Source: Sphingomonadales bacterium
GTDB taxonomy: Bacteria > Pseudomonadota > Alphaproteobacteria > Sphingomonadales > Sphingomonadaceae
DNA: 64,000 nucleotides
Assembly (NCBI GenBank): GCA_947470185.1
Contig: CANIRZ010000002.1
Coordinates: forward strand, 62,001-126,000
Direction: 5' to 3'
The stretch's first letter is position 1. Each line of letters begins with the position of its first letter. This document shows, piece by piece, positions 1-9,343 of this stretch. A model generated the notes under the pieces. The model was not told the origin of the DNA. It ran no database searches and saw only the letters and a program-made list of their open reading frames with translations. The position numbers and the translations under genes were made by a program.

Positions 1-598
1 CGAGCACAGCGTACAGGGCCAGAGCCCACCCTTCAATGGCACCTTCCAGCGCTGGCGCACGCGACAAAGCGGCAACGATGGTGAGCATGGGCACAATCGA
101 AATGTCTTGAAACAGCAAAATGGAGAAGCTCTTTTCGCCATAATCAGTCTTCATGCGTCCGCGCGACTGCAGCAATGGCAGCACCTGCGCTGTGGACGAC
201 AATGCGAGAGGCAGGCCAAGGACCAAGGCCGCTTCCCAGCTAAAGCTTGGCATGGCAAAATGCACCACGGCAAACATACCAAGCCCGCATAAAATCACCT
301 GTAACGGCCCGAAAAGGAAAATATCACGCCGCAACAGCCACAGCCTGCTTGGGGACAATTCCAGTCCAACCAAGAACAAAAGCAAGATAATTCCAATTTC
401 GGAATACGCCATTATCGTCGCGGGCGCGCCAATGAGGCCTAGTCCGTCTGGCCCAATCGCAATCCCCGCGACGAGATAACCAAGCACAGCGCCTAGCCCA
501 AGGCGGCGAAAAAGCAACACGGCAATCAGTGCAGCGCCCAGCAGCACGACCCCGCCCAACATCACATCAGCGACGAGGTTGTGCGGGGCATCCGCCAT
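1..598 (-). CDS. Kef-type cation:proton antiporter / monovalent cation transporter, N-terminal part (3' end outside window)
   Basis: Reverse-strand translation from ATG at 598: MADAPHNLVADVMLGGVVLLGAALIAVLLFRRLGLGAVLGYLVAGIAIGPDGLGLIG...LLLFLVGLELSPSRLW; hydrophobic CPA2-like N-terminus; ATGA overlap with the upstream gene. Confidence 0.85.
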   Translation of the reverse strand, partial: MADAPHNLVADVMLGGVVLLGAALIAVLLFRRLGLGAVLGYLVAGIAIGPDGLGLIGAPATIMAYSEIGIILLLFLVGLELSPSRLWLLRRDIFLFGPLQVILCGLGMFAVVHFAMPSFSWEAALVLGLPLALSSTAQVLPLLQSRGRMKTDYGEKSFSILLFQDISIVPMLTIVAALSRAPALEGAIEGWALALYAVL

Positions 599-1029
599 CA
601 GGTCTGCACATTCCGTGTTTTAGCCGCAGCAAGTATCGCGTCGTAAGGCAGCAATATTGCCGCGTGGCGCGATGGATAATCGCACGCCGCAGCAAGCAGT
701 GCGAGGTCCGGCCAGCGCGTTGGCATCTCGCCGACACGCTTTAGCGCCGACGCGATGCCGTCGCGTAAATCTGCAATCTCGGCTATGTCCAAGCCAATCG
801 CATTGTCTTGCAAGATAGCGGCCGAGGCCTGACCAAGCGCGCAGGCATTCGCGCGCAAGGCAAGCTGCGATATGCAACCCGCAGCGTCGGTGGTGACATC
901 TGCCTGGATCCTGCTGCCGCACAAAGGCGATCGCACTTCCGCTGTGCCTTGCGGATCATCAAGGCGATGATTGGCGACCAAAGCGGTTGCCAACCTTAAT
1001 ATGTCACGGTTGTAGAGCGCCGAGTCCAT
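598..1029 (-). CDS. NifU/IscU-like iron-sulfur cluster assembly scaffold protein
   Basis: ORF 143 aa with SPLCGSRI and ACALGQASAAIL motifs typical of IscU/NifU N-terminal domains. Confidence 0.75.
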   Translation of the reverse strand: MDSALYNRDILRLATALVANHRLDDPQGTAEVRSPLCGSRIQADVTTDAAGCISQLALRANACALGQASAAILQDNAIGLDIAEIADLRDGIASALKRVGEMPTRWPDLALLAAACDYPSRHAAILLPYDAILAAAKTRNVQT

Positions 1030-1553
1030 CAGTCCGCCGCCGTGGGAGAGGCTTCACGTGCGGCGCTTTGTTCGCGAACGAATTCCGACATGGCCTCTCC
1101 GCTGGCGTTGAGCAGCGGATAGGTCCGCGAAGTGGTCATCCACTCCGGCCGCCCCTCGTCTGCGCCGTAAACCATGTCATAGCCCATCACAAACAGCAGG
1201 AATATCAACGTTGCCATGATCAACCCCTTGAGCAAGCCAAATCCGAAGCCAAGCATGCGATCAACAGGACCAAGCAAAGACTTGCGCGACTTCGCCCCAA
1301 GAGAACGCGAAATCCATTTGCCAAGCGCGTAAATCACAATGACAATCGCCAAGAAGGCCGCCACCGCTGCGCCCGAGCCAGAGCCCACGGCCTCAGTCAG
1401 AATGGCTGTCGCGGGGGCATGAAACATACGGACAGCAGCGATAATCAATACCCAGGCGATCATCGACAGCGCCTCTTGCACAAAGCCACGCAAGAGACCG
1501 AGCACGGCCCCGCTGCCGAGCAGAAACAGAACAATTATATCAAGTGCCGTCAT
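1029..1553 (-). CDS. cvpA: CvpA family membrane protein
   Basis: 174 aa, MTALDIIVLFLLGSGAVLGLLRGFVQEALSMIAWVL, four hydrophobic segments. Confidence 0.85.
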   Translation of the reverse strand: MTALDIIVLFLLGSGAVLGLLRGFVQEALSMIAWVLIIAAVRMFHAPATAILTEAVGSGSGAAVAAFLAIVIVIYALGKWISRSLGAKSRKSLLGPVDRMLGFGFGLLKGLIMATLIFLLFVMGYDMVYGADEGRPEWMTTSRTYPLLNASGEAMSEFVREQSAAREASPTAAD

Positions 1554-1685
1554 CTGTTCCTCTTGCCCATTTCGTTGAAACGCAATGTTTCGTGCTTGCG
1601 GATCGCTTTGTATTCCGATGCCCGAACAGACAACCGATCATATTGCTTTGCGGCGCGCGGACTGCCCCTTGGGATATGATTAGAT

Positions 1686-3050
1686 TTAGGGGCGTCCCAG
1701 CATATGGTCAACGAGATTGGCAAGCGTGCGGAACTCTTGTGTCGAAATACCCGCCTGACCTTTTACCGACGGCGGGACTAAAGCGCGGCTGAAGCCAAGC
1801 TTAGCAGACTCCTTTAACCGCAAGGCGCCATGCGCCACGGGACGAATTTCGCCGGACAAAGCAACTTCGCCGAACAAAACCGCGTCGGACGGCAGTGGCC
1901 GTTCGGCCAAGGCAGAGACCAATGCCGCGGCCACCGCAAGATCGGCAGCTGGGTCGGAAATGCGATAGCCACCCGCAATGTTGAGATACACCTCGGCCGT
2001 TGAAAAGCTCAACCCGCAACGCGCCTCAAGCACCGCGAGGATCATCGCAAGCCGGCCACTGTCCCAGCCCACGACAGCGCGGCGGGGCGTCGCGCCGCTC
2101 GACAGCCGAACCGTCAGCGCCTGAATTTCCACGAGAACAGGGCGCGTCCCCTCTAACGCCGGAAATACCGTCGCGCCCGTAACCTGCTCGGCCCGGTCGG
2201 TCAGGAACAATGCACTTGGATTGCCAACCTCCGTCAGGCCCTCTTCAACCATCGCGAAGACGCCGATTTCGTCGGTCCCACCAAAGCGGTTTTTGGAGGC
2301 ACGTAAGATACGATATTGATGGCTACGTTCGCCCTCAAACGACAATACTGTGTCGACCATATGTTCAAGCACGCGCGGTCCGGCAATCGTGCCGTCCTTT
2401 GTAACATGACCAACGAGCATCAACGCCGTGCCGCGTTCTTTGGCAAAGCGAATAAGTTCTTGTGCAGACGCGCGCACTTGGCTGACCGTGCCGGGCGCGC
2501 CTTCAATCAAGTCGCTGTGCATGGTCTGAATGGAATCGATGACCAATAATGCCGGCGGAGCGCCCTGTGCCATCGTCGTCAAAATGTCGCGCACCGAGGT
2601 TGCGGCCGCAAGCTGCACAGGCGCGTCGCCAAGCCCGAGCCTGCGCGCACGCAAGCGCACTTGATCAACCGCCTCTTCGCCAGAAATATACGCGACGGAA
2701 AGCCCACGCCGCGCGAGATTGGCTGCCGCTTGCAACAGCAACGTCGATTTACCAATGCCAGGATCCCCGCCGAGCAAGGTCGCCGAACCCGGCACAAGGC
2801 CGCCACCGAGTGCGCGGTCAAATTCGGATATGCCTGTTGATGCCCGATCGGGAAGTTTGATGTCCGAATTCAGCCCGGACAGTTCAACCGCACGCCCGCC
2901 CGAATGCAGATGATGCTTCAGTTCAAAAACAGTGGCGCTGGCTTCTTCAGCCAAAGTGTTCCATTCACCGCAATCGTCGCATTGCCCCTGCCAGCGGTTG
3001 GACTCCGAACCGCAAGCCTGACAGATATATTTGCGCTTTGCTTTTGCCAT
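1686..3050 (-). CDS. radA: DNA repair protein RadA
   Basis: N-terminal CQACG/CDDCG zinc finger, GGDPGIGKSTLLLQ Walker A, KNRFG motif. Confidence 0.97.
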   Translation of the reverse strand: MAKAKRKYICQACGSESNRWQGQCDDCGEWNTLAEEASATVFELKHHLHSGGRAVELSGLNSDIKLPDRASTGISEFDRALGGGLVPGSATLLGGDPGIGKSTLLLQAAANLARRGLSVAYISGEEAVDQVRLRARRLGLGDAPVQLAAATSVRDILTTMAQGAPPALLVIDSIQTMHSDLIEGAPGTVSQVRASAQELIRFAKERGTALMLVGHVTKDGTIAGPRVLEHMVDTVLSFEGERSHQYRILRASKNRFGGTDEIGVFAMVEEGLTEVGNPSALFLTDRAEQVTGATVFPALEGTRPVLVEIQALTVRLSSGATPRRAVVGWDSGRLAMILAVLEARCGLSFSTAEVYLNIAGGYRISDPAADLAVAAALVSALAERPLPSDAVLFGEVALSGEIRPVAHGALRLKESAKLGFSRALVPPSVKGQAGISTQEFRTLANLVDHMLGRP

Positions 3051-3144
3051 GCCTTTAAATTAGCAGAACATATCAAGAACTCAAGGCATAATAGACAATT
3101 ATTCGGTGCTTGCGCGTGGCCAGCCGGAATGCCACACCCTTGAT

Positions 3145-5484
3145 ATGCGCGAAAAAGAACTCAGACTGGCGCTCATTTGCTATGGCGGGGTCAGCCTTGC
3201 CATCTACATGCACGGCGTCACGCGCGAAATCTGGCATATGGTTCGGGCAAGCCGCGCCTTCCATGACGGTGTGCAACCCTCACGCAGCAGCGAAATCGTC
3301 TATCGCGATTTGCTTGCCGAAATGTCGCGTGTCAGCGGCGTTAAGTTGCGGGTGTTGACCGACATCATTGCGGGTTCAAGCGCAGGCGGCATCAACGGGA
3401 TATTTCTGTCGCAAGCCATTGTCACCGGCCAATCGCTTGAACCATTGACGGACATGTGGCTCGAAATGGCCGATGTTGACGTGCTGCTTGACCCTGATGC
3501 CCGCCCGCTATCGCGCTTCACCAAATTTTGGGCCACGCCAATTGCATGGATGATACTGCGCAGACGGGGCGGTGCGGTTGAACGGACCGTCGCCAAAGAA
3601 GCGCAGGAGGAAGTCGCCACAAAGCTGTCGCGCTTTGTCCGCGCGCGCTGGTTTGCGCCACCCTTTGGCGGAAATGTTTTTTCCAAGCTCTTGCTCGACG
3701 CGCTGAACGCCATGGCGGCGAGCAATGCCGGGCCACTGCTTTTGCCGGAAAATCAGCCACTGGATCTGTTTGTCACGGTAACGGACTTTAATGGCCATGA
3801 TCAGGTCTTGCGTCTGAACAGCCCGGAAGAAGTGACCGAATCCGAACATCGCATCACTGTGGATTTCTCGACACGCGGGCGAACCGGACTTGCCGAGATC
3901 GCCGAGTTGATATTCGCGGCCCGAGCTACGGCGAGCTTTCCGGGGGCCTTTCCGCCTTTTTCCGTGCGCGAACTCGACCGCTTGCTCGCGCGCGAAAATG
4001 TCGGATGGCTTGGCCGCAGTGCATTTTTGAAACGTATATTACCGCAACAATTTGCCGCCAATGCCGCTGAGGACACGATGCTGATTGACGGTTCGGTCCT
4101 TGCAAACGCGCCCTTTAACCAAGCGATTGCAGCGTTACGCAACCGCCCTGCACGCCGCGAAGTAGACCGGCGCTTTGTGTATATCGACCCAAAGCCAGGT
4201 CGACCAAGCTTCCGCTTTGGCGGGCGCAATGCGGACGGCACTGCCGACATGCCGCGCAAGCCACCGGGGTTTTTCTCGACCATATTGGGTGCGACATCCA
4301 ACATCCCACGCGAACAGCCGATCCGCGACAGTCTCGAAAAAATCACGGGGCACTCTGACCGGATCGAAAGGACCCGCCGCATCGTCGATAGTCTTCGCGA
4401 CGAAGTCGAAAATACGGTCGAAACGCTGCTTGGCAAAACATGGTTCCTAAGCCAGCCGACAGCGGCCCGCATGCAAAAGTGGCGGCAATCGGCGCAGCAA
4501 AAAGCCATTGTGGCAGGTGGGTTTAGCTATCGTGCGTATAGCCATCTTAAAGTTGCAGGCGTCGTTGACGACCTTATCGCAACCGCACGCCGCAGCCTTC
4601 CCGATTCATCCCCCGCCTTTTTTCGTGCGCTCCGCAGCGCATTATGGACAGAGATTAAGGCCCGTGGTGTTGACGACATGCCGCAACGCGCTGGTAAGGA
4701 AACGACCCGACAGGCGATCGCTTTTTTCCGCGCACATGATCTGCGCTTTCGGATCCGCCGCCTGCGTTTCCTAGCACGACACCTGACCGAAGAGGTCGAG
4801 AATGTCATAGATGTGCCGGACGACAATATCACCAACGTGCGCGACGCCATTTATAAATGCCTCGCTGTGTTTCTAGATCTGGAAACGGCGGATTTTTTGG
4901 GTGCCGATTTTGCTTTGGCTGCGCAAGCTGGCGTCTCCAATCCGGCAGGTTTGATGGACCATCTTGCCGCACAGCGCGACCTGATCAAAAAGGACACGCA
5001 GGTCGATAAAATCCTGTGTCAGGCCTTGCTTACGCTTCCGGTGGAGGCGCGCCGGGCGATGTTGCTTGGCTATCTAGGCTATGCGCTTTACGATATTGCG
5101 ACTTTGCCTTTGTTGCAGGACGAAGGCTTGGACGAATTCGACCCTGTCAAAGTGGACCGCATTTCTCCCGAAGACTGCACCTCCATCCGCAAGGGTGGCG
5201 CCGCAGCCACGCTTAAAGGCATCCAGTTCAACAATTTCGGCGCGTTTTTCAGCCGTTCCTATCGCGAGAATGACTATCTTTGGGGCCGCTTGCATGGCGC
5301 CGAGCGGATGATTGATATTCTGCTGTCGTCACTGCCACAGGGCCATGAATTTTCGGCCAGCCGCGCGCAAAGTTACAAGCGACAGGTATTTCATGCCATC
5401 CTTGATGAGGAGCAGGACCGGCTCACGCACATCCGTCCCCTCATAGATACGCTCAGGGTCGAGGTAGATCAGATTCACATCTGA
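3145..5484 (+). CDS. Patatin-like phospholipase family protein (DUF3376-type)
   Basis: YGGVSLAIYMHGVTREIW oxyanion region, GSSAGG nucleophile motif, LIDGSVLANAPF Asp-Gly motif; start chosen at MREKELRLALICYGG. Confidence 0.85.
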   Translation: MREKELRLALICYGGVSLAIYMHGVTREIWHMVRASRAFHDGVQPSRSSEIVYRDLLAEMSRVSGVKLRVLTDIIAGSSAGGINGIFLSQAIVTGQSLEPLTDMWLEMADVDVLLDPDARPLSRFTKFWATPIAWMILRRRGGAVERTVAKEAQEEVATKLSRFVRARWFAPPFGGNVFSKLLLDALNAMAASNAGPLLLPENQPLDLFVTVTDFNGHDQVLRLNSPEEVTESEHRITVDFSTRGRTGLAEIAELIFAARATASFPGAFPPFSVRELDRLLARENVGWLGRSAFLKRILPQQFAANAAEDTMLIDGSVLANAPFNQAIAALRNRPARREVDRRFVYIDPKPGRPSFRFGGRNADGTADMPRKPPGFFSTILGATSNIPREQPIRDSLEKITGHSDRIERTRRIVDSLRDEVENTVETLLGKTWFLSQPTAARMQKWRQSAQQKAIVAGGFSYRAYSHLKVAGVVDDLIATARRSLPDSSPAFFRALRSALWTEIKARGVDDMPQRAGKETTRQAIAFFRAHDLRFRIRRLRFLARHLTEEVENVIDVPDDNITNVRDAIYKCLAVFLDLETADFLGADFALAAQAGVSNPAGLMDHLAAQRDLIKKDTQVDKILCQALLTLPVEARRAMLLGYLGYALYDIATLPLLQDEGLDEFDPVKVDRISPEDCTSIRKGGAAATLKGIQFNNFGAFFSRSYRENDYLWGRLHGAERMIDILLSSLPQGHEFSASRAQSYKRQVFHAILDEEQDRLTHIRPLIDTLRVEVDQIHI

Positions 5485-5501
5485 CCTTCTACCACATCCG
5501 A

Positions 5502-6626
5502 TTACGGCGCTATGCCGTCCCAAATGCCCTTAAGCTTATCAAAAAAACCAGTTGATTGCGGGCATTCTTCGCCGGTTTCGGTTTCGCGGAACTCGCGCAG
5601 GATTTCCTTCTGACGGGCCGACAGCTTGGACGGCGTTTCTACGTCGATTTGAATGACCATGTCACCGCGGCCACGTCCTTGCAACACGGGCATGCCTGCC
5701 CCGCGCTGGCGCAGCTGCTTGCCCGACTGGATGCCCTCTGGAACGACGATGATATGCTCCGCACCATCAAGGCCCGGAATACGAATTTCGCCACCCAGCG
5801 CCGCTGTGGTGAAGCTTACGGGCACACGGCAGAACAATGTCGTGCCGTCGCGCTCAAACACCTTGTGCCGTGACAAATGGATGAAGATGTATAGATCACC
5901 CGCGGCGGCACCATAAGGTCCAGCCTCGCCTTTGCCGGCAACGCGAATGCGCGTTCCTTCGTCAACGCCCGGGGGGATATTAACCGAAATGGTTTTGCGT
6001 TCATCCACCCGACCTTCGCCTCCACATGCGCGGCATGGGGACTCAATCACTTCGCCGCGACCATGACAGGTGGGGCATGTACGTTCTACAACGAAAAAGC
6101 CTTGCTGCGCGCGCACTTTGCCGTGACCAGCACACAGGTTGCAGCGGCGTTTGCCGGACCCCGGCGTCGCGCCAGTGCCTTCACATGTGCCGCACGCCGT
6201 TGCGACGTCGATGGTAATCTCGGCGTCTTTGCCATGGAAAGCTTCGTCGAGCGAAACTTCAAGGTCGTAGCGCAGATCTGCCCCGCGGGCAGGTCCACGC
6301 TGGCGCCCACCAAAGGCATCGCCAAAAAAGCTCTCGAATATGTCGGAGAAATCCCCAAAGCCTGCGCCGCCTTGACCGCCGCCGCCCATGCCGCCATTTT
6401 CAAACGCGGCCTTGCCCAAACGGTCATAGGCTGCGCGCTTTTGCGGATCTTTTAGGACGTCATAAGCTTGGCTGATGGCCTTAAATTTGGCTTCGGACTG
6501 GTCGCAGCCGGGGTTGCGGTCGGGATGGCATTCCATCGCGATCCGACGATAGGCGGTTTTCAGCGTCTTTTCATCCGCTGTCCGCTCAACTTCCAACAAT
6601 TCATAATAATCAATGTCGAGATTCAT
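5502..6626 (-). CDS. dnaJ: Chaperone protein DnaJ
   Basis: J-domain with HPD, G-rich region, four CxxCxG zinc repeats. Confidence 0.98.
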   Translation of the reverse strand: MNLDIDYYELLEVERTADEKTLKTAYRRIAMECHPDRNPGCDQSEAKFKAISQAYDVLKDPQKRAAYDRLGKAAFENGGMGGGGQGGAGFGDFSDIFESFFGDAFGGRQRGPARGADLRYDLEVSLDEAFHGKDAEITIDVATACGTCEGTGATPGSGKRRCNLCAGHGKVRAQQGFFVVERTCPTCHGRGEVIESPCRACGGEGRVDERKTISVNIPPGVDEGTRIRVAGKGEAGPYGAAAGDLYIFIHLSRHKVFERDGTTLFCRVPVSFTTAALGGEIRIPGLDGAEHIIVVPEGIQSGKQLRQRGAGMPVLQGRGRGDMVIQIDVETPSKLSARQKEILREFRETETGEECPQSTGFFDKLKGIWDGIAP

Positions 6627-6646
6627 GACTGACTAACCCCCCGGAC

Positions 6647-6686
6647 TTTCCGGCCATCGCTACGTTCCGAGAACGACGGCCGGAAA
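6647..6686 (-). promoter_or_regulatory. dnaK-dnaJ intergenic stem-loop
   Basis: TTTCCGGCC (6647-6655) pairs with GGCCGGAAA (6678-6686); nested CGTTC-cga-GAACG at 6663-6675. Confidence 0.6.
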
Positions 6687-6695
6687 TTTTCAACA

Positions 6696-8603
6696 TCAGT
6701 CTTTCTTGTCGTCTTCGACTTCGGAGAATTCGGCATCAACGACATTGTCGTCTGCTGGCGCTTCTTCCGATGCGGCTTCTGCCGAGGCTCCGGCCGCTTG
6801 CTCTTCCTTGTAAATCGCTTCACCAAGCTTCATCGCAACTTGGGCCAAGGCAGTTGCCTTTTCCTTCATCGCTTCGGCATCACCACCTTCGATGGCGGTC
6901 TTGGTTTCCGCCACGGCCGCTTCGATTTCACCCTTCAACGCGGCGTCAATCTTGTCGCCATGTTCTACAAGCTGCTTCTCGGTGGAGTGGACAAGGCTTT
7001 CGGCATTGTTCTTGGCTTCTGCCGATTCACGACGCTTTTTGTCTTCTTCGGCAAAGGCTTCGGCATCGCGGACCATCTGGTCAATATCCGCATCTGACAA
7101 ACCGCCCGATGCTTGGATCTTGATCTGCTGTTCCTTACCCGTGCCCTTGTCCTTTGCGGTCACGCTGACAAGGCCGTTGGCGTCGATGTCAAAAGTCACT
7201 TCAACCTGCGGCACGCCGCGCGGTGCTGGTGGAATGCCAACAAGGTCGAAATTGCCAAGCAGCTTGTTATCCGCCGCCATTTCGCGCTCGCCTTGGAACA
7301 CGCGGATGGTGACAGCATTCTGATTGTCTTCTGCAGTCGAATATACTTGGCTCTTCTTCGTCGGGATCGTCGTGTTGCGGTCGATCATGCGCGTGAACAC
7401 ACCGCCGAGCGTTTCGATACCCAGCGACAATGGTGTCACATCGAGCAAAAGCACGTCCTTGACGTCGCCTTGCAACACGCCCGCCTGAATGGCGGCGCCC
7501 ATTGCGACAACTTCGTCTGGGTTCACACCGGTGTGCGGTTCTTTACCGAAGAAACTCTTCACGACATCGCGCACCTTTGGCATGCGGGTCATGCCGCCGA
7601 CCATCACGACTTCATCAATGCCATCGGCCTTGATGCCCGCATCAGCCAACGCCTTTTTGCAAGGCTCAAGCGTACGCTTGATCAAATCATCAACCAGCTT
7701 TTCAAGGTCAGCGCGCGTGATGGTTTTCACCAAATGCTTCGGACCATTTTGATCGGCGGTGATGAACGGCAAGTTGACTTCGGTTGTCTGCGTCGAAGAC
7801 AATTCAATCTTCGCCTTTTCAGCCGCTTCCTTCAACCGTTGCAGCGCAAGCTTGTCCTTCGTCAGGTCAATGCCTTCGGCCTTGTTGAAATCGGCCGCCA
7901 GATGCTCGACGAGCACGCTGTCGAAATCTTCACCGCCCAAGAACGTATCGCCATTGGTCGATTTTACTTCGAACACGCCATCGCCAACTTCAAGGATCGA
8001 GATGTCAAACGTACCGCCGCCAAGGTCATAGACCGCGATGGTTTTGTTTTCGTCCTTATCCATGCCGTACGCAAGCGCAGCAGCCGTCGGCTCGTTAATG
8101 ATACGCAGCACTTCAAGCCCTGCAATCAGGCCAGCATCCTTAGTGGCTTGACGCTGGGCATCGTTGAAATAGGCTGGAACGGTGATAACCGCTTGCGTGA
8201 CGGTTTCGCCCAGATAGGCTTCGGCTGTTTCCTTCATCTTCTGCAGAATGAATGCCGAAATTTGCGATGGCGAATAATCTTCGCCGCCAGCCTTAACCCA
8301 TGCATCGCCGGTCTTACCCTTGACGATGCTATAAGGGACGAGGCCCATGTCCTTTTTGGTCATCGGATCATCAAAGCGGCGGCCGATCAGGCGCTTCACT
8401 GCGTAAATTGTGCTTTCTGGATTGGTGACAGCCTGACGCTTAGCTGGCTGTCCGATCAGACGCTCGCCGTCCTTGGCAAAGGCCACAATGGATGGCGTCG
8501 TACGCGCGCCTTCTGCATTTTCGATGACCTTGGGCTTGCCGCCGTCCATGACCGCAACGCAGCTGTTTGTCGTGCCCAAGTCGATACCAATAACTTTAGC
8601 CAT
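6696..8603 (-). CDS. dnaK: Molecular chaperone DnaK (Hsp70)
   Basis: [21 protein letters not shown]..., full-length 635 aa, acidic C-terminus. Confidence 0.99.
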   Translation of the reverse strand: MAKVIGIDLGTTNSCVAVMDGGKPKVIENAEGARTTPSIVAFAKDGERLIGQPAKRQAVTNPESTIYAVKRLIGRRFDDPMTKKDMGLVPYSIVKGKTGDAWVKAGGEDYSPSQISAFILQKMKETAEAYLGETVTQAVITVPAYFNDAQRQATKDAGLIAGLEVLRIINEPTAAALAYGMDKDENKTIAVYDLGGGTFDISILEVGDGVFEVKSTNGDTFLGGEDFDSVLVEHLAADFNKAEGIDLTKDKLALQRLKEAAEKAKIELSSTQTTEVNLPFITADQNGPKHLVKTITRADLEKLVDDLIKRTLEPCKKALADAGIKADGIDEVVMVGGMTRMPKVRDVVKSFFGKEPHTGVNPDEVVAMGAAIQAGVLQGDVKDVLLLDVTPLSLGIETLGGVFTRMIDRNTTIPTKKSQVYSTAEDNQNAVTIRVFQGEREMAADNKLLGNFDLVGIPPAPRGVPQVEVTFDIDANGLVSVTAKDKGTGKEQQIKIQASGGLSDADIDQMVRDAEAFAEEDKKRRESAEAKNNAESLVHSTEKQLVEHGDKIDAALKGEIEAAVAETKTAIEGGDAEAMKEKATALAQVAMKLGEAIYKEEQAAGASAEAASEEAPADDNVVDAEFSEVEDDKKD

Positions 8604-8706
8604 AAAAACTTTACCCCGAAATTTTAAAATTGAACTATAATCTGCCCCGTTACGCGCCAGCCCTATCAGGCACCGACGTATCTCGTATCGTGACGTTGTA
8701 GCGGCG

Positions 8707-8734
8707 ATATAGGTGCCAATTCTCTTGGCACAAG
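8707..8734 (-). promoter_or_regulatory. RpoH (sigma32)-type promoter for dnaK
   Basis: Minus strand reads CTTG-N17-CCTATAT, matching the alphaproteobacterial heat-shock consensus CTTG-N17-CYTATNT, about 100 nt upstream of dnaK. Confidence 0.75.
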
Positions 8735-8827
8735 ACTTTGGGACGCCTAGATAGGTAAAAAGTAAGTGGAAATACTGTATCGGAGAGTCCAGGCGCTGGA
8801 CGATCCTACCGACAAGATGGGTATGTT

Positions 8828-9301
8828 ATGAACCGACGGATATTCACCTTAGTTACGGCTGCGGCGGCTTTGCTGCTTGCTTCCTGCGGTCCAACACCAC
8901 AGTTGAAAGTGAAAGAGGCTGTGCTGACTCTGTCGCCAGTCGACAGCAATCCATCTGCGCTGCATTTCAACGTCTATGGCGGTCCCGAAGATGTACGCTT
9001 GCTGCGCGTTAGTTCGCCTTCGGCCATTCGTGTGGAAATGCATGATGTCACGGTGGACGCAAAAACAGGTGCCGTATCCATGGCACCCATGGACCGCGTC
9101 TTAATCCCCGCCGGAGAAAAAGTTGCCTTCAAAAAAGGCGGCAAGCATGTGATGATGTGGGGCGTAAATACCATTCCGCGCAAATTAGGTGAAATTGAAA
9201 CCGAGTTTCTATTTTCGAACAATGAACGCATTTTGGTCAAAGCACGCGTACAAGAAATAGATGGCAGCGACCCAGACGAGAAAAAGGCAATCGATGGCTG
9301 A
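8828..9301 (+). CDS. PCu(A)C-like copper chaperone lipoprotein
   Basis: Lipobox LLASC; IRVEMHDVTVDAKTGAVSMAPMDRVLIPAGEKVAFKKGGKHVMMWGV matches the PCuAC domain pattern. Confidence 0.75.
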   Translation: MNRRIFTLVTAAAALLLASCGPTPQLKVKEAVLTLSPVDSNPSALHFNVYGGPEDVRLLRVSSPSAIRVEMHDVTVDAKTGAVSMAPMDRVLIPAGEKVAFKKGGKHVMMWGVNTIPRKLGEIETEFLFSNNERILVKARVQEIDGSDPDEKKAIDG

Positions 9302-9310
9302 TATACCTGA

Positions 9311-9337
9311 GTCATGCTGAACCTGTTTCAGGATGAC
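9311..9337. repeat. REP-like imperfect palindrome between convergent genes
   Basis: GTCATGCTGAACCTGTTTCAGGATGAC, near-palindromic; related to the arms of the element at 26663-26724. Confidence 0.6.
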
Positions 9338-9343
9338 GCTGTT

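Noticed and set aside
987-1679. 230-aa plus-strand ORF
   Set aside because: Antisense to cvpA; basic, low-complexity composition typical of a shadow ORF.
7113-8627. 504-aa plus-strand ORF antisense to dnaK
   Set aside because: Long ORFs opposite dnaK are a known codon-bias artefact, historically mis-annotated as NAD-specific glutamate dehydrogenase. The minus-strand DnaK is unambiguous.
8604-8827. CIRCE operator for HrcA at dnaK
   Set aside because: No TTAGCACTC-N9-GAGTGCTAA found by eye at dnaK or grpE; the visible signals are RpoH-type.
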